From the NCBI RefSeq assembly GCF_001638985.1, contig NW_017265144.1:1364001-1428000 (forward strand): a stretch of 64,000 nt of DNA, given 5' to 3'. This stretch comes from Phycomyces blakesleeanus NRRL 1555(-) (taxonomy: Eukaryota > Mucoromycota > Mucoromycetes > Mucorales > Phycomycetaceae). How positions within the stretch are numbered: position 1 is the first letter of the stretch; the number at the start of each line of letters is the position of its first letter. Shown one piece after another: positions 13,201 to 23,431 of the stretch. The position numbers and the translations under genes are program-made. The notes under the pieces are model-generated. The model was not told the DNA's origin and made no database searches. It saw only the letters and a program-made list of their open reading frames with translations.

Positions 13201-14935
13201 TTTCTTTTTTGTCTTTCTCGGGAGCTGTCCCTTTGGTGAGGCGATCTTGGCAGAAGACATGAATGAACGCATCGAATTGACGGATCTTTGGTTCTGTTCA
13301 GTGTAGTCTTCGTCAATCGACGTCCGTCTCGAGTTTGCTCTAGAGTTCTGGCGCGAAGACTTTGGACTGTGGTATCTGCCAGACTGTGCATAATCGTTGG
13401 CAGCAAATGTGGCTGCTTTACGCAAAGTTGCCTCTAAATCACATCGACTTCTTCGTTTGCTACTGTCCCCTTTGCCCTGCTGTGTGGGCATCGAATGGAT
13501 AGTCCAGTATTCGTCTTCACTTTCGCTCTCGGTCACTCCTTGATCCAGATTCTCTAACGCAGTTTCGAATAACTGGCGTTCGCTTTTGAGACAACTTCCG
13601 AGAATATTTAGATGCTTGGTGAGCGAGTCCATAGATCTTCGGATCCCAACCAATTCTTGGGGCCGAATATAGGAGTACGAGATCTCGTATTTGGCTTCAC
13701 GATACGCTGTCTTGACCTTAGTCATTCCCACTCGCATCTTTGCAGCAGCCGCATCAACTATTTCAGACGACACCATCTCCGCTTCTGGATCCAAAAAGAA
13801 CTGCTTTGTGATCATATGTAACATCTCTCTACTTCCAGTGATAGTTTCTTTAAGCGCACGCCCTAAAGAAAACAAAACAAAAAACAAAAAAGGAAAAAAT
13901 ATGCACAAAAAGACAAATAAAAAAATACACACACACACACACAAACACACACATAGATAATAATTATATAATGTAGCGCCTTTATCAATAAACTTTATCC
14001 TGGGTTTTGTTGTAATGTGGTGTTACTTGCCTAATCCATCAACGGCAGTTTCGGGCCATATGATTAGGTTGACAACAAGTGAGAGTCCTGCTCCAATTGC
14101 CATGGGAATACCGTAATTTAATGGAATATTGTAAGGGAGATTTATGTATTTTGTTCCAGCTGTCAAACTGAACATCTGGACCATCATAAACTTCAATGAA
14201 AAAAAATACAGTTTTGGATAGATCTGACGTAACATCTGGGCAGCAAAGACCCCTACAAACAGAAACAGTGCATTGAATGCCATTCCAACAGGATCATCAA
14301 TGTAAGTGTCAGGGTGGCGTTTATTATAAGCAGATGAAGATCCCAAGGCTGCAAAGGCATAAAGTAATGCCACTCCAACACCGAGCACTGCTGTGATGGT
14401 AGCATCGAATTGAGCACCCATACTTCGACCGGGATGGCTGAAAAGCATGCCCACCGTTGTGAGAAACGCAGCCGGGCCAAGCGCGTGAGCAACCGGGCGA
14501 ATGAGACTGAAGAAGGTCGAAAGGAAGTAGGCGATTGTGCATTTAAGAACTCGACGAACAACACGACTAGGGAATTTCTGGTGAATGTATCTAATTATGC
14601 GTTCTTTTCTTGATTTCGGGCTTCCTTCTTCGTCTTGGACGGATTCGTTGCCAGTTGAAGGTGGCATGGGTGGATCGAACATTTGTTCGAGTTGGAGTGG
14701 AAATGTGACATGATCTCTTGGTCTGATTCGTGTGTGGGTGTCTGGGTGCTCAATGTCGGCATTCGTGATATCTAATGTGGATGGATCTGCTGGATCTATT
14801 GCGATCTTGACTTCGTCTTCTTCTTGGCTAATGGTGTTTATGCTGGCATTGCTTTCAGCTCTGGGAGATTCATTGATTACCAAAGGATGAGGTAACTGTC
14901 GGTGTAGTTTGGGGTCCGCTATTGGACTCAAGAGA
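10226..14935 (-). CDS. Fungal ArAE_2/FUSC-family integral membrane protein (brefeldin-A-sensitivity-related), nine exons seen
   Basis: Minus-strand exons, in transcript order: 14031-14935, 12582-13862, 12001-12506, 11813-11838, 11598-11725, 11362-11497, 11160-11213, 10612-11002, 10226-10540. They join in frame to 1247 codons ending at the stop at 10226. The first listed exon begins with one base completing a codon, so at least one 5' exon is missing. The protein has two hydrophobic halves. The first is near the N-terminus (HALGPAAFLTTVGMLFSHPG and following helices). The second starts with RYEFKFGLKMALAVSLLC and runs through ALRGQWAAMTVIAIMNPT and GGTLQAGAWRVVGTVTG, the typical FUSC-like repeat. 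A long cytosolic charged linker lies between them and a cytosolic C-terminal domain follows (family ArAE_2, ArAE_2_N, FUSC_2). Members are predicted aromatic-acid/drug exporters; the yeast relative BRE4 affects brefeldin A sensitivity. Exon 14031-14935 ends at a GC donor (GATTAG/GCAAGT), and one exon is only 26 nt. Confidence 0.85.
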
Positions 14936-15435
14936 CTATATAAGAAGAAAACTATTAATATTTCAATGATTTAATAAATAAATAAATAAATAAACAAATA
15001 AATAAACAATAGAAAGAAAGTAAAGAAGCATAAAAGAGAATATTGTTCTTGCTTTGGGTCCAAGGGCTCGTCTTTGTAATTCATACGCCTTTAATGGTAA
15101 GAAAGACAACTTGACAGATAATTCGTCAAATAAATAACCTTTTTATATATATATATTCTATATATATTCTATATATTCATCTAGTATATAAGAAGCGGGG
15201 ACTTAATGTGAGGGGATTTTTTTTCTCTCGAATTTGATGGGTCCCCGATTGTACAACTTTATGTTGGTGAAAAAGAGGGAACAAAGCGGGAGATCTTACA
15301 CGAGGAAATCGAGGGATACTACTGGTAAAGAAAACCTGGGAGATGTAAGCTATACAGCCAATTCTTGCCGTGCTCACTTGATATAAACGGCATATATGTC
15401 TCTGCCGTAGCAGACAGAAAAGGAATAGTATTTAT
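14936..15435. other. 5' side of the FUSC-family gene and 3' flank of RPT5
   Basis: The acceptor TATAG before 14935 shows that an upstream exon exists. The best candidate is 15053-15084, whose ATG opens MNYKDEPLDP and which would leave by another GC donor (AAA/GCAAGA) in the right phase (32 nt, phase 2). I cannot confirm it, because no GT donor of correct phase is obvious. An AAATA repeat fills 14968-15010 and AT repeats occur near 15145-15180. Confidence 0.45.
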
Positions 15436-17272
15436 TTAAGCGTAGTATTGTAATGTCATCTTCTTCTTAGCCTGGACTTCCTGGATAGCATCCATAAAGT
15501 CCTCATGTGTAATCTCTACAGCACCACGTCTCAGAGCAAGCATACCACCTAAAGGAGAGAGAGAAAGAAAGCATATTAGATTAGACTACTCACACCACCC
15601 GATTTTGTGTACCCATACACATGTATGTATATTTGTATTTGTATCGGTTATACACTTACTTTCTACACAGACAGCCTTGCATTGAGCTCCATTGAACTCG
15701 TCACAGCATCTCGAGAGTTCTTCAAAGTTAACATCTTTGCTGACATTCATCTTTCTGGAGTGGATCTGGATAATACGTGCTCTTCCTTCTTCATTTGGCA
15801 GAGGGAATTCGATTTTACGATCCAGACGACCAGATCGAAGCAGAGCAGGATCAAGAATATCAATACGGTTAGTGGCTGCAATAACCTTGATACGTTCGTC
15901 GGATGAGAAGCCATCCAATTGGTTCAGGAGCTCCAACATAGTACGCTGTACTTCACGATCACCAGACTTTTCGGAATCGAAACGCTTTGTACCGATAGCA
16001 TCCAATTCATCAATAAAAATAATCGCAGGTGCCTTTTCTTTTGCAAGTTCAAATGCATCACGCACGAGCTTAGCACCATCACCAATAAACATCTGTACAA
16101 GCTGAGGGCCAGCCAGCTTGAGGTAAGTAGAATTGGTCTGTGCTGCACATGCTCTGGCAAGTAAGGTCTTTCCGGTACCAGGAGGACCGTACATCAAAAC
16201 ACCCTTAGGAGGTTTGATACCGATGTTCTTGAAACGATCTGCGTGTGTCATTGGCAGAACAACAGCCTCTACTAGTTCCTCAATCTGTTTATCCAAACCA
16301 CCAATATCGTTGTAATCTTCGGTGGGCTTTTCGTCAACCTCCATAGCCTTTACCCGAGAATCATATCTAATAACATATTTTTGTTTTTACCGTAAGATAA
16401 TGACGGATTACCCTTGCTTTCTTTCTTTCTTTTTTTTGGTTAAGTCCTTACTCAGCTGGTAATGTGTCCAAAATCAAAAAACTATCTTTGTTCACACCAA
16501 TAATGTCTCCAGGCTTCAATTCTTCGGGATCTACGAGGCCAATGAGAGGCAAGAAAATGGTCTACACAGCGTTTTAGAATCCTCTCATTTGTCCCTTAAT
16601 CACATCCCTTTCTTTTTGTCTGTCTGTTTAATGTAAAGAATAAATTTATATAGTATAGTACCTGACGAGTGGATGTCTTAATAACTGCGCACTTTCCCTT
16701 TCTCTGAGAGTCCAAATCAACATTGGCACCATCTTCTTCTTCTTCTTCTTCAGGATCGGCATCCAAAAGCTACATGTCAAACCGATAATATTAGCTTTAC
16801 AGCCTTTCACTCGTTCCAAATCCGTTTCCATTTTAATTTCCATTTCCCACCATAAGCAGAAAAAGAAAGATGGAAAAGCATAGACCCACAACAAGTGTTT
16901 ATATACCCACTTATCCTCTATAAGCCTGTTATTCTTACCTCGACTACATTGGCTACCAGATATGGCAATTGCTTGTTCAACTTGATCTTTTCCTTGTTTT
17001 CTTTGATTCTTTCCTTCATGCCGACCTGCTCATGCTGAAGCCGAAGAGCTTCTGATCTCATCACCTGATTCACACACGATAAGTCTTTTGAATTTTACTT
17101 GCCAGACGCGTTCCTCCGATGGAAGCTTTGTTCATGTTTCGCATCCTACCTTGATGTCATTCTGTAGTAAGCGCGTTCGGTTGATGATCTCTTCTGGCGA
17201 TAGCCGAGTAATTTCTTGTCCAATGTCATCTTCATCTCCGGCCCACAATTCTTTATCTTCCAAGGTTGTCAT
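15436..17272 (-). CDS. RPT5: 26S proteasome regulatory subunit Rpt5 (AAA ATPase), six exons
   Basis: Minus-strand exons, in transcript order: 17150-17272, 16939-17064, 16662-16769, 16452-16561, 15660-16366, 15436-15548. They total 1287 nt and encode 428 aa, the normal Rpt5 length. After an N-terminal coiled coil (about residues 20-75) comes the OB domain, with the Rpt5-specific stretch [19 protein letters not shown]. The AAA domain follows: Walker A GPPGTGKT (residues 216-223), Walker [10 protein letters not shown] (Asp275, Glu276), sensor-1 region [20 protein letters not shown] with the Arg fingers. The C-terminus LQYYA is the HbYX motif that docks into the 20S alpha-ring and opens its gate. 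Rpt5 is one of six ATPases of the 19S base, acting in cytosol and nucleus. All splice sites are canonical GT-AG. An in-frame ATG lies 54 codons upstream (near 17434), but the [10 protein letters not shown] start matches the family. Confidence 0.97.
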
Positions 17273-17871
17273 TTTCTTTGTAATTAGTAAAGTAACAAGC
17301 GATTGACTTTTTTTCTTCTTCTTTTCTTTTATTGCCAACGTATGCTCAATCTCTATGCCCGCAGGCGGAGCTATACGTGGACAATTGATTACGTCAACCG
17401 CTTCCACTGTTAGTTTATGCTTCGCACGTGACATTATATATATATTTGTTCTTCTCTCTCTCCCCCTTTTTTTATATTTTTCTTTTCTTAAAATTTTCAA
17501 TGGTTTTGGGACAACTGAAGTCGTATAAACGCTTCAAGATATTTGTGTAGGCAGTAAAGAATCAAGTATACAACTTTACATACTTGATGATCAGACAGAC
17601 CCAGAACTTCATGTGCAAATTTGTATTACATATTTAGAAGAGTATTGGTTAGAAATATATTTCACTTTCTTTCAAACTTACCCAACTCTCTTATTAAAAT
17701 AAAGCATAAAGCAACAACAGCATAAAGAACTGATTTGGATTGACTACAACTTTTAAACACAAAACTCCAAAAGACAAAGAGTTGAATATATTCATAGGAG
17801 ACCAAACTATAGATCAATGAAGGAGGAAGAAAAGATAATATTCTTGCCAATATATATAATCGCTAATATTA
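17273..17871. other. RPT5 5' flank up to the MULE boundary
   Basis: Apart from the candidate promoter sites, a pyrimidine-rich tract and an in-frame extension of RPT5, I see no gene. The 62-codon minus-strand ORF at 17662-17850 has no recognisable features. Confidence 0.55.
17389..17430 (-). promoter_or_regulatory. Candidate RPT5 promoter elements: CRE/ATF-like TTACGTCA and E-box CACGTG
   Basis: TTACGTCA lies at 17389-17396 and CACGTG at 17425-17430, about 120 and 155 bp upstream of the RPT5 start codon. They match consensus sites for bZIP (ATF/CREB) and bHLH factors. No yeast-type PACE element (GGTGGCAAA) is visible. The sites could be chance, and they overlap the unused upstream in-frame ORF. 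Confidence 0.35.
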
Positions 17872-18413
17872 GGGGGACGACATTTTCAGGATGGGGCACT
17901 ACCTTTTTGATGGGAAACGTTGTTTTGATTTTACCGGACCACAAATTGTGACTTGCTGTCCGGTATCAAATAATTATATCTGGTCCCTAAGGATTCATAC
18001 TTATCATAATAAAGATACTTTTATACAAGGCAGGATAATAGCTTTTTCTACGCTTCTTTCCTCTATTTAATTATGTCTTTTCCTTCTCCACTCATGCGTA
18101 TTAGCTCACTAAATTGCCCCCAAACTTTGTGCATTCATCAAACTGTCTCCAGGCATATACCTCTCCTTCTTTAGGAGGCACGACCTGTCTTTGGGCAAAA
18201 TGATAATAAAAAATCTTCTCATATAAAAAAATAGCTTTGACTAAATATAAAAGCGTTGTTTTATATATATAATTCTATACTTAAAGTTTTATACTATATG
18301 TAATAAATTAACTGATATATATATAGAATAATAAAAAACTATCTAACATGTTACTTCAAGACATTATATCCTAATAGAAAATGTCGTGCCCTACCCTGGA
18401 AACGTCGTCCCCC
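17872..18413. mobile_element. Possible short non-autonomous MULE copy nested at, or forming, the left end
   Basis: The start (17872) reads GGGGGACGACATTTTCAGGA. The reverse complement of 18413 reads GGGGGACGACGTTTCCAGGG and continues with TAGGGCACGAC. These 542 bp are therefore themselves bounded by inverted MULE-type termini and contain no ORF. Either a solo non-autonomous element sits at the left end of the larger MULE, or the MULE has acquired a duplicated internal terminus. No convincing target duplication is visible around the short version. Confidence 0.5.
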
Positions 18414-19830
18414 AAAAGTCACGACTTTTCATATCTTGCCTATCGAAAAAATACCTTATAAAATTTGAAATTTCTTTACTAAATACTTTATTAGGCTTAT
18501 AATATCCTTTAATGTAATAAACATTACCTTTTGTTAATACTTATTTAAGATAAACACTAATAAAAACTGCTAAATCTTCTTCAGAAAAGAAAAACAAAGT
18601 CGCAAAAATGTCTGAGAATACATATAGTATTAATTAATTTTGCATATATTAAAAAGTATATCTAATAATTGTAGAATAAATGTAGTTTACATTAAAAAAT
18701 ATATATATTAGATAAAGTGACAGCTACTTAGAGTCATAATTAATAGTTAAACACTAATAAGTTTACTTCTTACTATAATTATGATATAATATTATAAGGC
18801 AAAGAAGCAAAAATAGAATCAACTTATTATACAAAAATGGTAACTAAAATCGAGTATTTGTAAGATATAAGATTTATTTGGCTCCCGTCAACAAATCACA
18901 TACCTGTGGCTGCTAATGAGTCATATTTTCACGATTTAACTTGAGACATAAATCGTATGTTTTCATTTTGTGTGATTTAAGTGGAAAAGATTATAATCCA
19001 TATAATTTGCATTTTTTTCAAAAACTTTCATAATGGATATAAAGGTAATGAAGCCTTTTATGCCTAAGAAAGTTTGCATAGAAGTTAAGCGAATATATAT
19101 TTATAAAATCCATGTTTTTATTTATTCTGTAAAAACTCTTTCTATCATTTCCTTACAACATGTACATGAGATATTTTATCAAAAATACAAAAAAATGAAA
19201 AATATTCATATAAGACCAAAAAAAGTTTTTAATTACATATATTCAGATAACATATGAATCCAGTAAAAGTTTCATAGAAAACAAATGAGAAAAAAATGAT
19301 TCTACAAGCAAATACAATATTTTATTTTATTGAAAAAAAGCAAATTTTTGAGATATTACGTTAGTTTTCTCATGATCGACCCTTTCAATTCAACTAAAAA
19401 TCCTAGAACCCATACATATATCTATACACTACTTGGATCCAAAGTTATAGAGAGCCAAGTCTTGAATTGATGAAATAAATAGATGCAAATGCATAATATA
19501 ACATATTCGAAGATAGTTTGGCTCTATCTGTGTAACACCACCCGACATTTATGCTTTTTAATTCGCTGGATATATGTGTAACTCGTAGGGTAAAGTACTT
19601 CCCACGAATGATTTCTATGAAAAAACAGAGCGGAGAGTAATTTAACCCAAGTGATAGATAGCTTATGTTGACGCAAAGAAACAAATTGATAAGATTTATA
19701 AAGGTAAAAAAAAAGATCGTCTAGCTAATAAAATATAAGAGTAAATGAGTATATAAATAATAAGTTGTCTAGCTAATGAAGTATAAAGAAAAATATAATA
19801 AAAATAAAAGAAAAAAAGAAGAAAAAAAGA
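18414..19830. other. Non-coding interior of the MULE
   Basis: Very AT-rich with no ORF that shows family features. The 74-codon plus-strand ORF at 19033-19257 is made of AT-driven codons and is not called. A small hairpin (AAAAGTCACGACTTTT) lies at about 18414-18429. Confidence 0.5.
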
Positions 19831-21058
19831 TTATGTTATAGTGAGATCAACATGTTCCTCTTGATCGGAAAGAAAAGAGAACATCGCATTTCTACGATCA
19901 TACTTATTGAACTCTTTAAACTTGTTCCAGTAAGTATCAAAGTTGTCGGGAATCTGGTTTCTGACACAACCCAAAAAGAATAACTCAGGAATGGTTGGCC
20001 ATTTCCTTGAGACATTGCAGGAGAGGTGTACTGTTGTCCAGTGGTTATTGTTAACATGATTGAAAATCAGAGGTTCTTGATGTTTTGATATGTTTTTGGG
20101 AAGGGTGAAGGGAAGGAACGATACGGAAGGGGTGTTGGGGTTGTCTGAGTAGACGCAGACTGGTCGCTTATAGGTGTCCGCAGCTAGTTGAGCACAGTCG
20201 GATGTGCTAAACCACATACTGGCATCTAAACACGCTGGGATGAAGTTGGAGTTGGAGTTGGAGTTGGTGATGCAGAGATCAGAACCATGCTTTATAATGT
20301 CTTCTAATTGCTTGACATCGGTTCCAAACGTGCTGGCGTAAATGCTGTTGTATTTTGGAAGGGTAGCAAGCATATCTCTTTTCACAAGAGGGAACTTTTC
20401 TTGATCTTTATAGATCAAATGGGCAAGGACCCGAAAACCACACCATCCATCAGCAGTAGGGTTAAACCCACCCTTAACGTCATCGACTATCTCATGAGAG
20501 ACAGGAAAACCGGGCTGGAATTTAACCCTCTTGCCAACAGAGGTGCGATAGTCATATTGGTAATCTTCTTGAGCTGTAGCGGGTCTTTTAAACCCTATTT
20601 CTTTTGTGGCATCGACTAAAGAGCATATAAGTATACAACGATATTTCTCTTTATGGATTCAATTACACTGAAAAATGAGAAAGAATATTACCTGGGTCGA
20701 GAGGCTCTTGTTTTATTTTTTTTGTTTTGTTTTTGGTGGTATCGACTAAAAAGCATATTAGTATAAGGTTAGATTCCTTTTCATGAATTCAATTACACTA
20801 TAAAATAAAAGCACATATTACCTGGGTCGAGAGGCTCTTTTTTAATTTGTTTTATTTTGTTTTTGGTAGCATCGACTAAAAAATGTATGTAAATATATGA
20901 CAAGATTCTTTTTCATAAACTCAATTATATGTAAAATAAAAAAGCATCTTACTTAGGTCGAGAGGCTCTTTTTTGCTTTTGTTTTGTTTTTTGTTGTTTT
21001 TCGTTTTTTGTGTAGCTGCAGGCTTTCCATCTCTTGTTCTAGCTCTTAACCTAACCAT
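19831..21058 (-). CDS. MULE-encoded OTU-family cysteine protease with triplicated K-x-E-P-L-D exon tail
   Basis: Minus-strand exons: 20953-21058 (106 nt), 20822-20875 (54), 20692-20745 (54), 19831-20615 (785), which join in frame to 332 aa. Donors are TAA/GTAAGA, CCAG/GTAAT and CCAG/GTAAT; acceptors are all TAG/TCGAT. The last exon holds an OTU domain: catalytic Asp127 and Cys130 in TADGWCGFR, the conserved W-F-S-T-S-D...LAADTYKRPVCVYS strand-helix-strand, and catalytic His263 in NNNHWTTVHL. OTU enzymes cleave ubiquitin-type isopeptide bonds. Exons 2 and 3 are duplicates encoding IDATKNKIKQIKKEPLDP and VDTTKNKTKKIKQEPLDP, and exon 1 ends KSKKEPLDL. Each K-x-E-P-L-D is a SUMO-acceptor-like site, canonical (I-K-x-E) at Lys47 and Lys65. 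The exon period is exactly 130 bp. The start is the first ATG of an Arg/Lys-rich exon, 62 bp after the transposase stop. Role in transposition is unknown. Confidence 0.82.
20616..20952 (-). repeat. Tandem exon-intron duplication, 130-bp unit
   Basis: Acceptor positions 20615, 20745 and 20875 are spaced exactly 130 bp apart, and the matching donors fall at 20692, 20822 and 20953. Exon and intron sequence are both repeated: the TCGA(T/C)GCC-type exon start, the GAGCCTCTCGAC exon end, and an intron containing ATTCAATTA followed by TTTTTAG. Because the unit is phase 1-1 with a 54-nt exon, each copy adds 18 residues without breaking the frame. Confidence 0.9.
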
Positions 21059-21120
21059 TGCCTTAAGGCCGGCCTAGTATTTCAAGATACATATTAGTAC
21101 TTTGTTATGTTATATTTTTT

Positions 21121-23124
21121 TTATCTTACATGACCAGACGAAACACTGATCTTCCTCCAGTTTGCCCGACCAAAGTCTTTGGGAAGGTATTTGGGACGTG
21201 CACCACCCTTTCTTCTGCCAGGATATTTATTTTTTTCTGAGGCTTGAAAGTTAATCGAAGGGTGCCCAGTTTTGCCTTCGAATTCAGAAGTAACCTTCTT
21301 GATCTTTTGAAGGAGGTTGGCCACTTGCTGGCTGCCCTCACAAGAGCGGAAAAGAGCCTCAAGCTTTACAATCTCTTGCATCCACTCTTCTGGCCTCTCG
21401 GCAATTACGTGCGCTGTACAACTTTCTTCGAAAGATGTCTCTTTTAGAACAGGGTTTATGATCCATCTTTCAGGAACATCATCAAGGGTGAGCTCCCTTC
21501 CAGCTGGCAGCGAGTGTCTGCAGGGCAAGCCGAACTCAAACCTGTTTTTGCAATGACAAAATTCATCGTCTCTATTGATCAAGCGAAGTTCTTGATCAAT
21601 AACAAGCAATGCTCTCTTAGAGACTTTCATAAAAAGCCTGGAAAGCTGCTTGTTGCGGCCAACCAAGACATCAACAGTTGTCGATTCCCTGATTTTTATA
21701 GCATTGAAGTCTCTTTCGAGCCTGTCTACATAGGAGTTGATAGCTTCAAATGCAAGCCCCAAAGACGAAATTGCTGATATCCCTCTTTTCAAAGCTTGGT
21801 GTGCGCTCTCGACTCTCTGGGTAGTTGTACACCCAAAATGCATTTGCTGGCTGGTCAGGTATCCTGCCCACTTCTCCTGGCACTTTATCCATCTTTCGGC
21901 AAAGTAAACCGATGCATCTACCTTGGACCCTCCTTCGTCTACTTCGCAACCAGAAGATACTGCATTGAACTTCATCAACGCAACCTCGAAATCCCTTCTG
22001 GTACTGCTGCGAATCATGGAGTTCACATACTCCATAAGGACCTCTTTCTCTGCAACTGACTTGAGTTTTCCAGCGAAGGCTTTCTCAACGCTATTCAACA
22101 TATGCCAGTAGCATAGCAATTTAACATTTTTTGGGAATACAATGTCAAGTGCATTCATTAAGGCCATACATTTGTCTGTTACAAATAGAGAACTGCTTTT
22201 CTTATTCTCAAAAACAAGTGCCTTGAGCTGCTCAAGGAACCAAACGTAGGTCTCCTGTTTCGCATTCGAAACCCAGGCGAAGGCAATGGGAAACGATTTA
22301 AGAGTGTCTCCCCCGAGGTTATGGACACCTTCCACGCATACAAGAGGCATTTCCAAATTATTGGTTGAGTAGGTGGCATCGACGGCCATGACTTCTGGGA
22401 AGCGACGGGTTCTTTCTAGCATCTTTGGGTGCGAGAAAAATACTCTTTCAAGAGATCCATATTTGCCGGCGTCATAGCGTACAAGATATCCCTTAGCTTC
22501 CATGGTTTTAACGAGTTCAGTACCTGCATCCTGAGAAGTGGAAGCAGTAGCACGAGCAAAAGCAGCCTTGATATTGTTGATGTCATTCACATGCAACTTA
22601 TGGCTGACATTATCCTCTTCATTGATCGCCTTTTGGATCTCACGAGTCTTGGTTTTGGTCTCAACAAGCTTCATAATTTCCCTAGCATCATCGACAGTAA
22701 CCTTTGACAAACGACCTTTCAAGGTAGATTCCAGGCAGTCATCATCAAGAGGGTGATTGTGGTAGCCTTCAATCTCATTGGTGGCTTTCAAAAGAAGATA
22801 TCCTTTAGCGGCCTTCTTGTATGATATTTTCAAGAGATAGGGGCATCCAGTCTTTCCACTAGACGGAATTCTCTTGCGTTCGCTGTCTTCAATATTCCGT
22901 GTGTTCTTATAATGACCGCCCTTGGCACACTTCAAATACACTCGAGTTGGTTTACTATCTCTAGTTACAAGTGCAAAATTGTTGGCAAGTGCATATTCCT
23001 GCATCTTTGAAATTGCCATTGTCATGTCACTGTAACCATTAACTGGTGAGACAGGAAGAGGTTGTTGGACAGGATAATGTTCCTTTCCATTGAAAAAGCG
23101 GATTTCTTTATTGATAGGATTCAT
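21121..23124 (-). CDS. MULE transposase (FAR1-like finger, MULE DDE domain, SWIM finger)
   Basis: An uninterrupted 667-aa ORF. The N-terminal third carries a FAR1/WRKY-GCM1-type zinc-binding domain (VYLKCAKGG, TGCPYLL, then YHNHPL). The central MULE domain contains the catalytic triad in the usual contexts: EVMAVDATYST (first Asp), LFVTDKCMALM (second Asp) and TTQRVESAHQALKRG (Glu). It is followed by CYWHM, the zinc-binding signature of the insertion region. Near residue 545 CHCKNRFEFGLPCRHSL is a SWIM finger (CxCx(n)CxH). The C-terminus is basic (GRRKGGARPK), AT-hook-like. It cuts and pastes elements through their inverted termini in the nucleus. The frame is intact with all catalytic residues, so the element may be active. 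The ATG is the first in frame, 307 bp inside the right terminus. Confidence 0.95.
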   Translation of the reverse strand: MNPINKEIRFFNGKEHYPVQQPLPVSPVNGYSDMTMAISKMQEYALANNFALVTRDSKPTRVYLKCAKGGHYKNTRNIEDSERKRIPSSGKTGCPYLLKISYKKAAKGYLLLKATNEIEGYHNHPLDDDCLESTLKGRLSKVTVDDAREIMKLVETKTKTREIQKAINEEDNVSHKLHVNDINNIKAAFARATASTSQDAGTELVKTMEAKGYLVRYDAGKYGSLERVFFSHPKMLERTRRFPEVMAVDATYSTNNLEMPLVCVEGVHNLGGDTLKSFPIAFAWVSNAKQETYVWFLEQLKALVFENKKSSSLFVTDKCMALMNALDIVFPKNVKLLCYWHMLNSVEKAFAGKLKSVAEKEVLMEYVNSMIRSSTRRDFEVALMKFNAVSSGCEVDEGGSKVDASVYFAERWIKCQEKWAGYLTSQQMHFGCTTTQRVESAHQALKRGISAISSLGLAFEAINSYVDRLERDFNAIKIRESTTVDVLVGRNKQLSRLFMKVSKRALLVIDQELRLINRDDEFCHCKNRFEFGLPCRHSLPAGRELTLDDVPERWIINPVLKETSFEESCTAHVIAERPEEWMQEIVKLEALFRSCEGSQQVANLLQKIKKVTSEFEGKTGHPSINFQASEKNKYPGRRKGGARPKYLPKDFGRANWRKISVSSGHVR

Positions 23125-23431
23125 ATTGAAGTGATTTCTAGAGAATACTTATTAACATCATGATTTCTAATTGCTAATCTGCAATGAGCAAAGTAATCTC
23201 TTTACTATCTCCGAGAAAAAATAATATTTTTAAGTGCAATTGATTAGTAGCTCTTACGAGATGAGTATAGAATAGAAAAGAAGGTTTTCTATTTAAATAT
23301 TGAGTTGAATTTCAGGACACATCGTTTTGCCCTGAAGGATTGGAGAAAATACCTCGGACCTCGGACAAGTAGTCACAACGAATTAGTCCGGCAAAAAAAA
23401 GGTAGTGCCCCATCCTGAAAATGTCGTCCCC

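Larger units (their letters stand above)
17873..23431 (-). mobile_element. Mutator-like DNA transposon (MULE) carrying a transposase and an OTU protease gene
   Basis: The element is bounded by inverted termini. The left end at 17873 reads GGGGACGACATTTTCAGGAT and continues with GGGCACTACCTTTTT. The reverse complement of the right end at 23431 reads GGGGACGACATTTTCAGGAT and continues the same way, so at least 36 bp are nearly identical. Similarity then resumes with a CCGGAC...TTGTGACT...TGTCCG block. The flanking 9-mers (left CTAATATTA, right GTAAGATTG) share TAA-ATT (6 of 9), compatible with a decayed 9-bp target duplication of the Mutator type. Both genes are on the minus strand: the MULE transposase next to the right end and the OTU gene 62 bp downstream of its stop. 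The left 540 bp are complicated by an extra terminus (see the entry at 17872-18413). Confidence 0.85.

Noticed and set aside
15053..15084. MNYKDEPLDP peptide resembling the K-x-E-P-L-D motif of the OTU gene tail
   Set aside because: A short chance similarity in a tentative first exon of an unrelated gene; no shared DNA beyond the motif.
17132..17434. Upstream in-frame extension of RPT5 by 54 codons
   Set aside because: The [15 protein letters not shown] start matches the usual Rpt5 N-terminus; the extension is basic and unlike the family, and it overlaps candidate promoter sites.
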